Position numbers and translations under genes: made by a program | In this document: piece after piece, positions 8,017 through 16,895 of the stretch | Layout of the letters: each line of letters opens with the position of its first letter | How positions within the stretch are numbered: position 1 is the first letter of the stretch | Notes under the pieces: model-generated | What the model was told of the DNA's origin: nothing | Database searches by the model: none | Seen by the model: only the letters and a program-made list of their open reading frames with translations | Assembly (NCBI GenBank): GCA_903901045.1 | Contig: CAIUPP010000023.1 | Coordinates: 124,001-188,000 of the forward strand | Direction: 5' to 3' | Origin: an uncultured Planctomycetota bacterium | Lineage (GTDB): Bacteria > Planctomycetota > Brocadiia > CAIUPP01 | Length of the DNA stretch: 64,000 nucleotides

Positions 8017-9321
8017 TTACTGCTTTTCTTTGCGCTGGTCGATGACTCGCTTGGCCTTGCCCATGCTGCGCTCGATGGAGCCCGGCTCCATCAGCTTCAC
8101 ATGCACCCGCAGCCCGAGGACGCTTTCGATCTTGTTCACCACGGTGCGCTCGAACTTCTCCAACTCGCGCACCTTGTCCGAGAAGATGGACTCCGCGACC
8201 TCCACGCGCACCTCCATGTCGTCCATCGCCCCCTGCCGGTCGACCACGATCTGGTAATGCGGTTGGGCCCCTTCGATGCCCAGCAGTATCGACTCGATCT
8301 GCGAGGGGAAGACGTTGATGCCGCGGATGATGAGCATATCGTCGCTGCGCCCGCTCACGCGCTCCATCCGGCAGATCGTCCGCCCGCAGGAGCATTTGTC
8401 GCGATAGAGCCGGCTGATGTCGCGCGTGCGGTAGCGGATCACCGGGGTCCCCTGCTTGGTCAGCGTGGTGATCACCAGTTCCCCCTCGGCCTCGCCGCTC
8501 AGCGGTTCCAGCGTCTTGGGGTCGATGATCTCGGGATAGAAAACGTCCTCGAAGATATGCAGCCCCTTCTGGGCGGAACATTCGCAGGACACGCCCGGCC
8601 CGATCACCTCCGTCAGCCCGTAGATATCGTACGCGGTGATCCCCATGCGCGCCTGAATTTCCTCGCGCATCCCTTCGGTCCACGGCTCCGCGCCGAAAAC
8701 GCCGGCGCGCAGTTTCGTCTTGCGCAAGTCCACGCCCATCTGATGGGCCACCTCGATCAGGTGCAGGCAGTAGCTGGGGGTGCCGCACCAGATGGTGACG
8801 CCCATGTCCTGGATCAGCATCACCTGTTTCTCGGTGTTGCCGCCGGAGATGGGGATGACGGTGGCGCCCAGGCGCTCCAGACCGTAATGCGCCCCCAGAC
8901 CGCCGGTGAAAAGGCCGTAACCCCAAGCGACCTGCACGATGTCGCGCGGCGTGATCCCCACGCCGCTGAAGCTGCGCGCCATCACCTCGCTCCAGAGCTT
9001 GATGTCCGCGGCGGTGTAACCGGCCACGATCGGCTTGCCGGTGGTGCCGCTGGAGCAGTGGATGCGCACGACCTCCTCCATCGGCGCGGCGAACAGGCCG
9101 AACGGATAGTTGTCCCGCAGGTCGGTCTTGACCGTGAACGGCAGCCGCCGCATGTCCTCCAGCGACCGCAGGTCGTTCTCCGTCACCCCTTTCTCGGCGA
9201 ACTTCCGCTGATAGAACGGGATGCGTTCGCGCACGTACACGGCCATCTTGCGCAGCCGCTCCAATTGGAGCCGTTCCAGCTCGCCGCGCGGCGTGAAATC
9301 GCTCTTGCACAACTCATTCAT
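8017..9321 (-). CDS. paaK: Phenylacetate-CoA ligase (second copy)
   Basis: 434 residues from the preferred ATG at 9321, which has AGGAG 9 bases upstream; a GTG at 9348 would give 443. AMP-forming aryl-CoA ligase with SSGTTGKP (nucleotide loop), [19 protein letters not shown], and a C-terminal lid with [19 protein letters not shown]. It is clearly homologous to but well diverged from the first copy, so the two may prefer different aryl acids. It lies immediately downstream of the symporter genes on the same strand, consistent with uptake followed by activation of an aromatic acid. Confidence 0.93.
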   Translation of the reverse strand: MNELCKSDFTPRGELERLQLERLRKMAVYVRERIPFYQRKFAEKGVTENDLRSLEDMRRLPFTVKTDLRDNYPFGLFAAPMEEVVRIHCSSGTTGKPIVAGYTAADIKLWSEVMARSFSGVGITPRDIVQVAWGYGLFTGGLGAHYGLERLGATVIPISGGNTEKQVMLIQDMGVTIWCGTPSYCLHLIEVAHQMGVDLRKTKLRAGVFGAEPWTEGMREEIQARMGITAYDIYGLTEVIGPGVSCECSAQKGLHIFEDVFYPEIIDPKTLEPLSGEAEGELVITTLTKQGTPVIRYRTRDISRLYRDKCSCGRTICRMERVSGRSDDMLIIRGINVFPSQIESILLGIEGAQPHYQIVVDRQGAMDDMEVRVEVAESIFSDKVRELEKFERTVVNKIESVLGLRVHVKLMEPGSIERSMGKAKRVIDQRKEKQ

Positions 9322-9381
9322 GGCGTTCATCTCCTGAGCAACGGACACGGACGAACACGGACAAACACGGCCAATGCGCCA

Positions 9382-11277
9382 TTAAGCTTTCGGTTTCGCC
9401 CCGCCGAACACGTGCGCCACGTGCGCGGAGTCCATCGGCCTGGTCGCCAATGCCACGACGACGGCCGTGACCACCGCCAGCGGCAGCGCCACGACCAGGG
9501 GGTCCACCACGTTCCAGGTCACGCTCCAGTTCTGCGGCACCGGCGTCGACCGGCCGGCGAACATCGCCTTGCAGAGCCCGACGCTGTCCGCAACTTTCAG
9601 GTTGACGAAGACATTCCAGAACAGGCTGACCAGGAACCCGACCAGCATGCTCGAAACCGCCGCCTGCTTGTTCATCCGACGCCAGAACAGCCCCAGGACG
9701 AACGCCGGCAGGAAGCTGGCCGCGCACAGGCCGAAGAAGATTGCGGTGGCCAGCGCGATGACGTTGCTGCGTATGAAGTAGCCGGCGACGAGCGCGGCAA
9801 CGATGCCAATGAGGATGCCGATGCGCGTGATGAGAATGGTCTTGCCGGCGTGGTGGTGGGTTACCTGCTCAAACACATCGCGCCCGATTGCGGTGCCCAT
9901 GGTGTGGAACTGGCTGGACATCGTGCTCATCGCGGCCGAAAGCAGCGTCAAGAGGAAGATGACGCTGAACCAGCGCGGCAGCGCGCTTTCCACATAGCGC
10001 GGGATGATGCGGTCCACGTCCCCCTTCATCGTCGTCCCGGGGCCGATGCTGCGCGCGATGCCGATCAGGCCGGGGCGGAGCAGGTCCGGCTCATCCCCCG
10101 CGCCAAGAACGATAGAGGTCTTGGGCGTCCAAAGGACGTAATGCGCCGACTGGTCCTCTCTCTCATGCAGAAGCCTGTAAGCGACGAAGCGCGCCCCCCC
10201 CGGCGTCGTTTTCGGGTCCGCCCCGGCGGGCAATTCCTTCAGAATCCCCTTGTCCTTGGCATCCGCAAAGAACCACGCCTGGTCGGTGATCACCTTGCAC
10301 TTGATCTCTTCCTTCTGCACGAAGTAAGCGTTCGAGAGCGCGCCGGTGACGAAGGCGACGCCGGTCATGAAGAGAATGAAGATGCCCCCCGCCATGGCGG
10401 CGCGGTTGAGCGACTGGCGGGACTTGACCGTCATGAAGCGGACGATCAACTGCGGCTGCGCCAGCACGCCGATCCCGACGCCCATGACGATGGTGGTGAC
10501 CATCGTCCACCACAGGTCATACCTGTGCCCATCCGCGGCGCCGGGCTTCGCCCATCCGAAGGCGGGCATCGAGGTCCATCCCTGGTGCCCCATCGCCTGC
10601 AGCGGTTTGGGCACCTGCCCGCTCATGTCGGTCAGCGCCTGGTGCGCCGCCGTGACGCCCCCCAGCTTGACGTAGGTGACCACCAGCAGCAGGATCATTC
10701 CCGCCAGCATGATCGTCCCCTGGAGCGCGTCGGTGAGCATGACCCCCTTGAGCCCGCCGGCGATGACGTAGAGCGCCACGATGATCGCGCAGATCAGAAG
10801 CGAGACGTTGAGCGAGACGACGAACTGGTTGGAAAGGAATTGAGCCATGCCGAGCATGACCGCCATGGCATACAGCGGCATGAAGAGGAAGATGATCAGG
10901 CCGGTGATGATCTGGAGTGCGCGGCTGTCATACCGCTTCCCCAGCAGTTCCGGGAAGGTGTGCGCGTCGAGGTGGTGCCCCATGCGGCGCGTGGCCCCGC
11001 CCAGAAAGACGAACGCAATGAAGATGCCGACGAAGATGTTCAGCACTGTGAGCCACAGCAACCCCATCCCCAGGTTTGCCGCAACGCCGCCGAACCCCAC
11101 GATGGCCGACGTGCTGATGAAGGTCGCGCCATAGGAGAGCGCCATGACCAGCGGGGAGGCGCTGCGACCGGCGACCAGGTAATCCGCCGCCGTCTTGGTC
11201 TGCCGGTATCCGAGGTAACCCAGGAAGCAGGTGGCAAGCAGGTAAACGATCACCGCCACAATAGTCAACGCATCCAT
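9382..11277 (-). CDS. Sodium:solute symporter family transporter
   Basis: 631 residues with about 13 hydrophobic segments, typical of the SSS family. The N-terminal part has the family pattern (LGYRQTKTAADYLVAGRS, then SYGATFISTSAIVGFGG). A large hydrophilic loop at about 350-420 interrupts the helices and is probably extramembranous. The protein should import a small organic anion with Na+. The small accessory subunit is encoded directly upstream and paaK directly downstream, so an aryl or monocarboxylate substrate is my inference. Confidence 0.88.
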   Translation of the reverse strand: MDALTIVAVIVYLLATCFLGYLGYRQTKTAADYLVAGRSASPLVMALSYGATFISTSAIVGFGGVAANLGMGLLWLTVLNIFVGIFIAFVFLGGATRRMGHHLDAHTFPELLGKRYDSRALQIITGLIIFLFMPLYAMAVMLGMAQFLSNQFVVSLNVSLLICAIIVALYVIAGGLKGVMLTDALQGTIMLAGMILLLVVTYVKLGGVTAAHQALTDMSGQVPKPLQAMGHQGWTSMPAFGWAKPGAADGHRYDLWWTMVTTIVMGVGIGVLAQPQLIVRFMTVKSRQSLNRAAMAGGIFILFMTGVAFVTGALSNAYFVQKEEIKCKVITDQAWFFADAKDKGILKELPAGADPKTTPGGARFVAYRLLHEREDQSAHYVLWTPKTSIVLGAGDEPDLLRPGLIGIARSIGPGTTMKGDVDRIIPRYVESALPRWFSVIFLLTLLSAAMSTMSSQFHTMGTAIGRDVFEQVTHHHAGKTILITRIGILIGIVAALVAGYFIRSNVIALATAIFFGLCAASFLPAFVLGLFWRRMNKQAAVSSMLVGFLVSLFWNVFVNLKVADSVGLCKAMFAGRSTPVPQNWSVTWNVVDPLVVALPLAVVTAVVVALATRPMDSAHVAHVFGGAKPKA

Positions 11278-11341
11278 GAAACGGCTCCTTGTATTTCAGG
11301 AAAACGACCTTGTGGGACGCTTCACTACAGGTGCGCCGGCC

Positions 11342-11515
11342 CTACAGCGTCTCTTCGACCTCTTCCTTCTCCTCCTTGGCCCACTGGACATCTTCCTGCT
11401 TCACCGGCTCATCCCCCTTGTTCCACGTGCGCCAGCCATACACCACGCACAAGATGGCGCTCAGGATGGACAGCACGTAGGCCAGAAGGACCCACTTGTC
11501 CGCGATTCCCAACAT
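11342..11515 (-). CDS. Symporter small accessory protein
   Basis: 57 residues. One transmembrane helix (about residues 9-30, WVLLAYVLSILSAILCVVYGW), then a highly charged Lys/Glu tail. It matches the small partner encoded before SSS transporters in other bacteria. The ATG at 11515 has a near-perfect AGGAGG 5 bases upstream, which decides the start against the longer open frame. The symporter gene starts 64 bases downstream. Confidence 0.82.
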   Translation of the reverse strand: MLGIADKWVLLAYVLSILSAILCVVYGWRTWNKGDEPVKQEDVQWAKEEKEEVEETL

Positions 11516-11604
11516 GTTTACCTCCTGCCATGAGGCCGAGACGGGGTCCGAAACGGCGCGCCCCGCGCTGCGACGTGCAAGCGCCGGAACGCGCACAGGC
11601 AGGT

Positions 11605-11633
11605 ATTCTTTCCTGTTTGCGCCCTGATGTCAA
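11605..11633 (-). promoter_or_regulatory. Sigma70-type promoter for the symporter operon
   Basis: On the minus strand TTGACA (11628-11633), 17 bp, AAGAAT (11605-11610), about 80 bases upstream of the accessory-protein start. Confidence 0.5.
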
Positions 11634-11679
11634 GCCTGTGGACGCCCCCGCGGAGTTCATTATTCACACCGGCGGAAAT

Positions 11680-11731
11680 GATAACGGGACGGGCCGCTCT
11701 TCCATAGGGAGGAGCGGCCCGTCCCGTTATC
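11680..11731. repeat. Perfect 20-bp stem hairpin
   Basis: GATAACGGGACGGGCCGCTC at 11680-11699 is perfectly complementary to 11712-11731, around a 12-base loop. It lies after the stop of the minus-strand TIM-barrel gene, so it may help terminate that transcript, but no T-run follows on either strand. Confidence 0.85.
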
Positions 11732-11769
11732 CTGAACTCCGCGCAGAGCGGAAAGGCCAACCGGCCTTC

Positions 11770-12618
11770 TCAGGCCCTGCTATCGGCGTACGCGGCCACT
11801 TTTCTGTGCGAGGGCCCGCTGGTGCCGAGCAGTCGGCGCGTGGCTCTGTAGGAATCGGCGGCAATGAACGCGCAATTATCCTCCTGCACCGCGCCGCAGA
11901 TCTCCACGCTGAACATGCCGCCGTAGCCGCGGCGACTGAGCGCCGACACGATGTGCGTCAGCGGCATGACCCCCGTGCCCGGCACGGAGCGGTCGGTCTC
12001 CACGGCCTGATAGCGATGGACGGTTTTCACGTCGGTGACATGCACCATGCCGAGCAGGTCGAGCGGCACCATCTCCAGCGAATTGGCCGGGCTGCCGCCG
12101 CGCCAGAAATCGAACATGTCCAGCACGATCCGCCCGTTGGCGGGCCCGTCGCTGGTGATATCCCAGGCGCTGTCCAGGGTGTTGAAGTGGGTGGCGTCCC
12201 CCTTGAAATGCAGGCCGACCTCCAGCCCCTCCATGTCGCTCATCAGGTCGCAGAAGCTCGCCCAGTCGGCGCGCGCTTCATCCAGATCCGTCACCTCCTT
12301 GTTGTAGGCGGCGCTGACCAGCGGGATGTCCAACGCCGCGGCGACCGCGAATTCGCGCGCCCGGTCGGCCAGCCGCCCCCGCTCGTCGCACATGTTCACG
12401 TCGCACAACTCCACGATCTGCATCCCCTGATCGCGGACCGCCTGGCGCAACTGCTCCAGCCGCTTGCCGGACTGGACCCAGGCCGTCACGTCCTCCATGC
12501 AGAGGCTGATGCCGCAGAATCCCGCCTCTGAAGCGGCCTTGATCTTCTGGTTCAGGTGGCGGACATCGTGAGCGCCCGGCAGCGAGTTCAGATTCAGCGC
12601 GAAGCGGTTGTGTGACAT
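11770..12618 (-). CDS. Xylose-isomerase-like TIM-barrel protein
   Basis: 282 residues. Sugar phosphate isomerase/epimerase type (AP endonuclease 2 superfamily), with barrel strands carrying metal-ligand candidates: VELCDVN (about 80), VGLHFKGD (about 155), GRIVLDMFDFWRGG (about 185), MVHVTDVK (about 215) and MFSVEIC (about 255). The substrate is unknown. The ATG at 12618 was chosen over 12648 because AAAGGA lies 7 bases upstream. It is transcribed divergently from obg. Confidence 0.8.
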   Translation of the reverse strand: MSHNRFALNLNSLPGAHDVRHLNQKIKAASEAGFCGISLCMEDVTAWVQSGKRLEQLRQAVRDQGMQIVELCDVNMCDERGRLADRAREFAVAAALDIPLVSAAYNKEVTDLDEARADWASFCDLMSDMEGLEVGLHFKGDATHFNTLDSAWDITSDGPANGRIVLDMFDFWRGGSPANSLEMVPLDLLGMVHVTDVKTVHRYQAVETDRSVPGTGVMPLTHIVSALSRRGYGGMFSVEICGAVQEDNCAFIAADSYRATRRLLGTSGPSHRKVAAYADSRA

Positions 12619-12688
12619 AAACCTGTCCTTTCCAAGATGAGTGACCACGCACCGACCTCTCCAACCTTGCTCTCAATCTCCACTTCGG

Positions 12689-12717
12689 ATGATAGCCACC
12701 CCCCGGCAGACCCACAA
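12689..12717 (-). promoter_or_regulatory. Promoter for the TIM-barrel gene
   Basis: On the minus strand TTGTGG (12712-12717), 17 bp, TATCAT (12689-12694), about 70 bases upstream of the ATG. Confidence 0.5.
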
Positions 12718-12749
12718 GAGATAATCCCCCTAATCCGGGGTAGGGACAT

Positions 12750-12778
12750 TTGCGGTATAAGCCCCCGGGGATTATGAT
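12750..12778 (+). promoter_or_regulatory. Promoter for obg-coaX
   Basis: TTGCGG (12750-12755), 17 bp, TATGAT (12773-12778), about 30 bases upstream of the obg ATG. ATAATCCCC at 12721-12729 and GGGGATTAT at 12767-12775 form a 9-bp inverted repeat flanking the promoter and could be an operator. Confidence 0.5.
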
Positions 12779-12809
12779 GGGAGTACACCCTTTCGGAGAG
12801 CCACCCCAT

Positions 12810-13796
12810 ATGTTCATTGACGAAGCGACACTGCGCGTACGCGGCGGGAAAGGCGGCAACGGTTGCTGCGCCTTCCGCCACGAGAAGTTCGCCCCCCGCG
12901 GCGGCCCCTATGGCGGCGCGGGCGGCCACGGCGGCTCCGTCTACCTGCGGGCCAACCCGAACCTCTTCACCCTGCTGGACATCCCCACCCGCGTGCTCTA
13001 CCACGCCCAGGACGGCGAGGCCGGACGCGGGAAGAAGCAGACCGGCTCCAACGGCGCCGATTGCATCGTGGAGGTGCCGCTCGGGACAATGATTCGCGAC
13101 GCCGCCACCGGCATGCTTCTGCGCGACCTGACCCATCCGGGCGAAATGGTGTGCGTCGCCGCCGGCGGACGCGGCGGCCGCGGGAACGCCTATTTTGCCA
13201 CCGCCACCAACCGCGCCCCGCGCACGTGCGAAAAGGGAGATCCCCCCGAGGAACGGGAGCTTTCGTTGGAACTGAAGCTGATCGCCGACGTCGGGCTGGT
13301 CGGCCTCCCCAACGCGGGCAAGTCCACCCTCCTGAGCCACATCAGCGACGCGCATCCCAAGATCGCCGATTACCCCTTCACCACGCTCGAGCCGCAACTC
13401 GGCATCGCGCAAGTCACCGAGGATCGCCGCATCGTCGTGGCCGACCTGCCGGGGTTGATCGAGGGGGCGCATACCGGCCACGGACTCGGCGACGAGTTCC
13501 TCCGCCACATCGAGCGCACGCGCGTCATCTGCCACGTCGTGGACATGGCCCCCCTCTCCGGCCCCGACCCGGTGACGGCGTATCGCACGATCCGCAAGGA
13601 GTTGAAGCTCTACAGCAAGGAGCTGGCCGCCAAGCGCCAGATCATCGCGGCGAACAAGATGGATGTCACCGAGGCGAAGGAGAACCTGCGTGTGTTCAAG
13701 CGCAAGGTGCGCGTGCCGGTCCACCCCATCAGCGCCGCCACCGGCGCGGGACTGAAGGAACTGCTGCGCGCCCTCGGGGAGGAATTGGGAGCATGA
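12810..13796 (+). CDS. obg: GTPase Obg
   Basis: 328 residues. Essential ribosome-assembly and stress GTPase. The glycine-rich N-terminal Obg fold occupies about 1-158 (RGGKGGNGCCAFRHEKFAPRGG). The G domain has G1 GLPNAGKST (about 167), G3 DLPGLIEGA (about 213), G4 NKMD (about 285) and G5 SAATG (about 310). It lacks the C-terminal extension found in some Obg proteins. The ATG at 12810 gives the canonical MFIDEA start, with GGAG 11 bases upstream. Its stop overlaps the coaX start (ATGA). Confidence 0.97.
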   Translation: MFIDEATLRVRGGKGGNGCCAFRHEKFAPRGGPYGGAGGHGGSVYLRANPNLFTLLDIPTRVLYHAQDGEAGRGKKQTGSNGADCIVEVPLGTMIRDAATGMLLRDLTHPGEMVCVAAGGRGGRGNAYFATATNRAPRTCEKGDPPEERELSLELKLIADVGLVGLPNAGKSTLLSHISDAHPKIADYPFTTLEPQLGIAQVTEDRRIVVADLPGLIEGAHTGHGLGDEFLRHIERTRVICHVVDMAPLSGPDPVTAYRTIRKELKLYSKELAAKRQIIAANKMDVTEAKENLRVFKRKVRVPVHPISAATGAGLKELLRALGEELGA

Positions 13797-14515
13797 TGCT
13801 GGCGATCAACGTCGGGAATACGAACGTCGCTTTCGGCGTCTTCGACGGCCTCACGCTGCGCCGGATGGGCCGCGTGGCCCGCTCCGATTACCATCTCCTG
13901 CCGGAGAAGATCGGGGCTGAACGCTTCACGCGAATTCTCCTCGGCTCCGTCGTGCCGAGCATGAACGACCAGATCGTCTCCTCCCTCGCAATGGCCTACT
14001 CCCTGCCGGTGCAGGTGGCCGGGGTGGACCTGCCCTGGGGCGTGGAAATCCTTTGCGACGAGCCGGCGAAAGTCGGCGCCGACCGCCTTCTGAACACCCT
14101 CGCCGCCTTCGCGCGCGTGAAGGCGTCCTGCATCGTCGTGGACGCGGGAACGGCGGTTACGGTCAATGCGGTTTCGCGCACGGGCTCGCTCATGGGGGGT
14201 GCCATCGCCCCCGGCCCGGCGATCATGGTGCACTCACTGGCCAGCCGCACCGAACTGCTGCCGACTGTCGCGCCTCAGAAGCCCGGCGTGGTCGTCGGCT
14301 GCAACACCGCCGACGCCATCCGCTCCGGGGTGTACTATGGGAGCATCGGCCTCGTGAGCGAGCTTGTCGCGCGCATGCGGGGGGAAATGGGCAAGGCCGT
14401 CCCGCTCCTCATCACCGGCGGCGCCGGGCAGTTCCTCTCCACCGAACTCCCCGAAAAGCCCCCCTACCACCCCGCGCTTACGCTGGAGGGGCTGGCGATC
14501 ATGGCGAGCCGGTAG
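13793..14515 (+). CDS. coaX: Type III pantothenate kinase
   Basis: 240 residues. Phosphorylates pantothenate, the first step of coenzyme A synthesis. Motifs of the CoaX (ASKHA) family: INVGNTNVAFG with the phosphate-binding loop at the start, GADRLLN (about 96), VVDAGTAVTVN (about 114), GGAIAPG (about 134) and ITGGAGQF (about 207). It is translationally coupled to obg by a 4-base overlap. Confidence 0.95.
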   Translation: MMLAINVGNTNVAFGVFDGLTLRRMGRVARSDYHLLPEKIGAERFTRILLGSVVPSMNDQIVSSLAMAYSLPVQVAGVDLPWGVEILCDEPAKVGADRLLNTLAAFARVKASCIVVDAGTAVTVNAVSRTGSLMGGAIAPGPAIMVHSLASRTELLPTVAPQKPGVVVGCNTADAIRSGVYYGSIGLVSELVARMRGEMGKAVPLLITGGAGQFLSTELPEKPPYHPALTLEGLAIMASR

Positions 14516-14526
14516 GCGGAAACGGA

Positions 14527-14660
14527 GATCTTCCTGTTTATCAACCCGTGCGAAGGCCGGGTTGTGCCTGCGCGCCAAGGGTTCGGAAACCGGAAGATTG
14601 CCGCAGTCGGCGCGGTGTTCGGACTGACCGCACAATCCCCTGCCGCGCGCCTCCTTCGCA
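14527..14660. repeat. 134-bp direct repeat, copy 1
   Basis: Begins GATCTTCCTGTTTATCAACC and ends CTCCTTCGCA. It differs by only about 3 bases from 14761-14894, which is 234 bases away. It contains GGAAGATTGCC, a word shared with the element at 25444-25631. Confidence 0.88.
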
Positions 14661-14694
14661 GCCGACACGGCAAATGCGCGGCATCGAGTCAACA

Positions 14695-14899
14695 GTCATC
14701 GCGAGAGAGCGCCGCGAAGGAACGCTTTGGCACGCGGCAGGTCATCGGCGCGAACGCGGCGATCTTCCTGTTTATCAACCCGCGCGAAGGCCGGGTTGTG
14801 CCTGCGCGTCGAGGGTTCGGAAACCGGAAGATTGCCGCAGTCGGCGCGGTGTTCGGACTGACCGCACAATCCCCTGCCGCGCGCCTCCTTCGCAATGAC
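14695..14899. mobile_element. MITE-like element with GTCAT(C/T)GCGAG ends
   Basis: About 205 bp. Starts GTCATCGCGAG and ends CTTCGCAATGAC, i.e. imperfect terminal inverted repeats. It includes the second copy of the 134-bp repeat (14761-14894). No transposase is encoded. It is the same family as 25444-25631. Confidence 0.65.
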
Positions 14900-14999
14900 C
14901 ACTTATTTGTCGCTGCCGCATGGCTCTTTGCCCCTAGCATGATTTCCACAGAGCAAGTCGGCATTCAGCAATCAGTACTCAGTATTCGGTAATCGCCGT

Positions 15000-15029
15000 T
15001 TGACGCTCCCCTCGCCCGCGTTCTATAAT
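15000..15029 (+). promoter_or_regulatory. Strong sigma70-type promoter for guaA
   Basis: TTGACG (15000-15005), 18 bp, consensus TATAAT (15024-15029), about 45 bases upstream of the guaA start. No purine-riboswitch-like structure is obvious in the short leader. Confidence 0.7.
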
Positions 15030-15073
15030 CTGCTCTCGCGCATTTCTCGTAAAACTCATCCGAGGGCACTATC

Positions 15074-16621
15074 GTGAAGCTGGCGCATGAGAGCATCCTG
15101 ATCCTGGACTTCGGCTCGCAGTACGTGCAGCTCATCGCCCGGCGCGTGCGCGAGCAGCGCGTCTATTCCGAAATCGTCCCGCACACGATCAGCGCGGCGG
15201 AGGTCAGGAAGCGCGCGCCGATGGGGCTCATCTTCTCCGGCGGGCCGGCCAGCGTCTACGCCAAGAACGCCCCCACGTGCGACCCGGAACTCCTGAAGCT
15301 CGGCATTCCCGTCCTGGGCATCTGCTACGGCATGCAACTGGCCGCCTCGCTGCTGGGCAGCAAAGTGCAGCCCTCCCCCGCGCGCGAGTACGGCCGCACC
15401 ACGCTGCACGTGCTGAACCACCAGAACCTCTTCAGCGATCTGCCCGAAGACCTCGTCGTCTGGAACAGCCACGGCGACCAGGTGGAGCAACTCAGCGAGG
15501 ACTTCCTCCCGCTCGCGCGCACGGGCACCTGCCCCTTCGCCGCCGTCAAGCACCGCGGCAGCGATTTCTACGGCGTCCAGTTCCATCCCGAAGTCAGCCA
15601 CACCCCGCGCGGCAAGGAGATCCTTGCCAACTTCGTCATCACCATCTGCCGCTGCAAGGGGGACTGGCGCATGGCGACGTTCATCGACGAGAACGTCACC
15701 GAGATCAGGCGCAAGGTGGGGCAATCGCACGTCATCTGCGGGCTCTCAGGCGGGGTGGATTCCTCCGTGGTCGCCATGCTCCTGCACCGCGCCATCGGCA
15801 AGCACCTGCATTGCATTTTCGTCGACAACGGCCTGTTGCGGCTGAACGAGGTGGAGAGCGTCGAGCAGACCTTCGGCGACCACTTCAAGGTGGACCTGAT
15901 CACCGCGCACTCGGCGGACCTTTTCCTGGGCCGCTTGGCGGGGGTGACCGACCCCGAGCAGAAGCGCAAGATCATCGGCCACACCTTCATCGAGGTCTTC
16001 CGCGAGAACGCCAAGTCGATCCCGCAGGCGAAATTCCTCGCGCAAGGGACCCTCTACCCCGACGTGATCGAGAGCAAGTCTCCCACCGGCGCCCCCTCGG
16101 CGACGATCAAGACGCACCACAACGTCGGCGGGCTGCCCGCGGAACTCGGATTCGACTTGGTCGAGCCGCTGCGCGAGTTGTTCAAGGACGAGGTGCGGAA
16201 GATCGGCGAGGAGTTGGGTCTGCCGGAAGAGATGGTCTGGCGTCAGCCCTTCCCCGGCCCGGGGCTGGCGGTGCGCATCGTGGGCGAGATCACGCGGGAA
16301 CGGCTGGAGGTGCTGCGCCAGGCGGACGCGGTCGTCACCGAGGAGATCAAGCGCGCCAACCTCTACCGCACCACGGGGCAGAGCTTCGCCGTGCTGCTGC
16401 CGATAAAGTCGGTGGGCGTGATGGGGGACGAACGCAGCGCGGAGAGCGTCATCGCCGTCCGCTCCGTGGACACGAGCGATTTCATGACCGCCGACTGGTC
16501 CCGCCTCCCCTACGACGTGCTCGCGCGCATCTCCAACCGCATCATCAACGAGGTCAAGGGGGTCAACCGCGTGGTCTACGACATCTCCTCCAAGCCGCCC
16601 AGCACGATTGAGTGGGAGTGA
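15074..16621 (+). CDS. guaA: GMP synthase (glutamine-hydrolysing)
   Basis: 515 residues, full length. Converts XMP to GMP using glutamine and ATP. Class I glutamine amidotransferase at about 1-200 with catalytic Cys in GICYGMQL (about 86) and the His/Glu pair in VQFHPEV (about 174). ATP-pyrophosphatase domain with P-loop GLSGGVDSS (about 223) and the C-terminal dimerisation domain ending [10 protein letters not shown]. The start is GTG with GAGGG 7 bases upstream. Single-gene unit with its own promoter. Confidence 0.97.
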   Translation: MKLAHESILILDFGSQYVQLIARRVREQRVYSEIVPHTISAAEVRKRAPMGLIFSGGPASVYAKNAPTCDPELLKLGIPVLGICYGMQLAASLLGSKVQPSPAREYGRTTLHVLNHQNLFSDLPEDLVVWNSHGDQVEQLSEDFLPLARTGTCPFAAVKHRGSDFYGVQFHPEVSHTPRGKEILANFVITICRCKGDWRMATFIDENVTEIRRKVGQSHVICGLSGGVDSSVVAMLLHRAIGKHLHCIFVDNGLLRLNEVESVEQTFGDHFKVDLITAHSADLFLGRLAGVTDPEQKRKIIGHTFIEVFRENAKSIPQAKFLAQGTLYPDVIESKSPTGAPSATIKTHHNVGGLPAELGFDLVEPLRELFKDEVRKIGEELGLPEEMVWRQPFPGPGLAVRIVGEITRERLEVLRQADAVVTEEIKRANLYRTTGQSFAVLLPIKSVGVMGDERSAESVIAVRSVDTSDFMTADWSRLPYDVLARISNRIINEVKGVNRVVYDISSKPPSTIEWE

Positions 16622-16659
16622 CGGGTAACGACGTTTCTCCACAGATGAACGCAGATGGG

Positions 16660-16895
16660 CGGGGCAACGGTTTCAACGTTCAACATTCGACTTTCAACGT
16701 CCAACTTTCAATTGACGGCATCACGACGTGTCCTTAAGCCCGGGCGTTCCGAACAGGGGCCGTATGTGGCGCGGACTATCCAGTCCGCGTCCCGCGACGC
16801 AGGCGCGGGAAAGCTGGCAGCGGAAGAAACGCACAATGATCGCGGGTTGGATAACCCGCGCCACTTCACCGGCCTTCGAGGCGGCCACTTCTCCA
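16660..16895. repeat. Repeat-filled intergenic region after guaA
   Basis: Holds TTCAAC-type tandem words (16670-16712) and two short hairpins: CGCGGACT-ATCC-AGTCCGCG (16770-16789) and CGCGGGTT-GGAT-AACCCGCG (16841-16860). The hairpins belong to the GTCCGCG family that also fills 19290-19560. No gene is visible. Confidence 0.75.

Noticed and set aside
8101-12531. Very long plus-strand open frame opposite paaK, the symporter and the TIM-barrel gene
   Set aside because: Antisense shadow in GC-rich DNA; its translation is low-complexity His/Arg/Ala-rich with no family motif, whereas the minus-strand genes are conserved.
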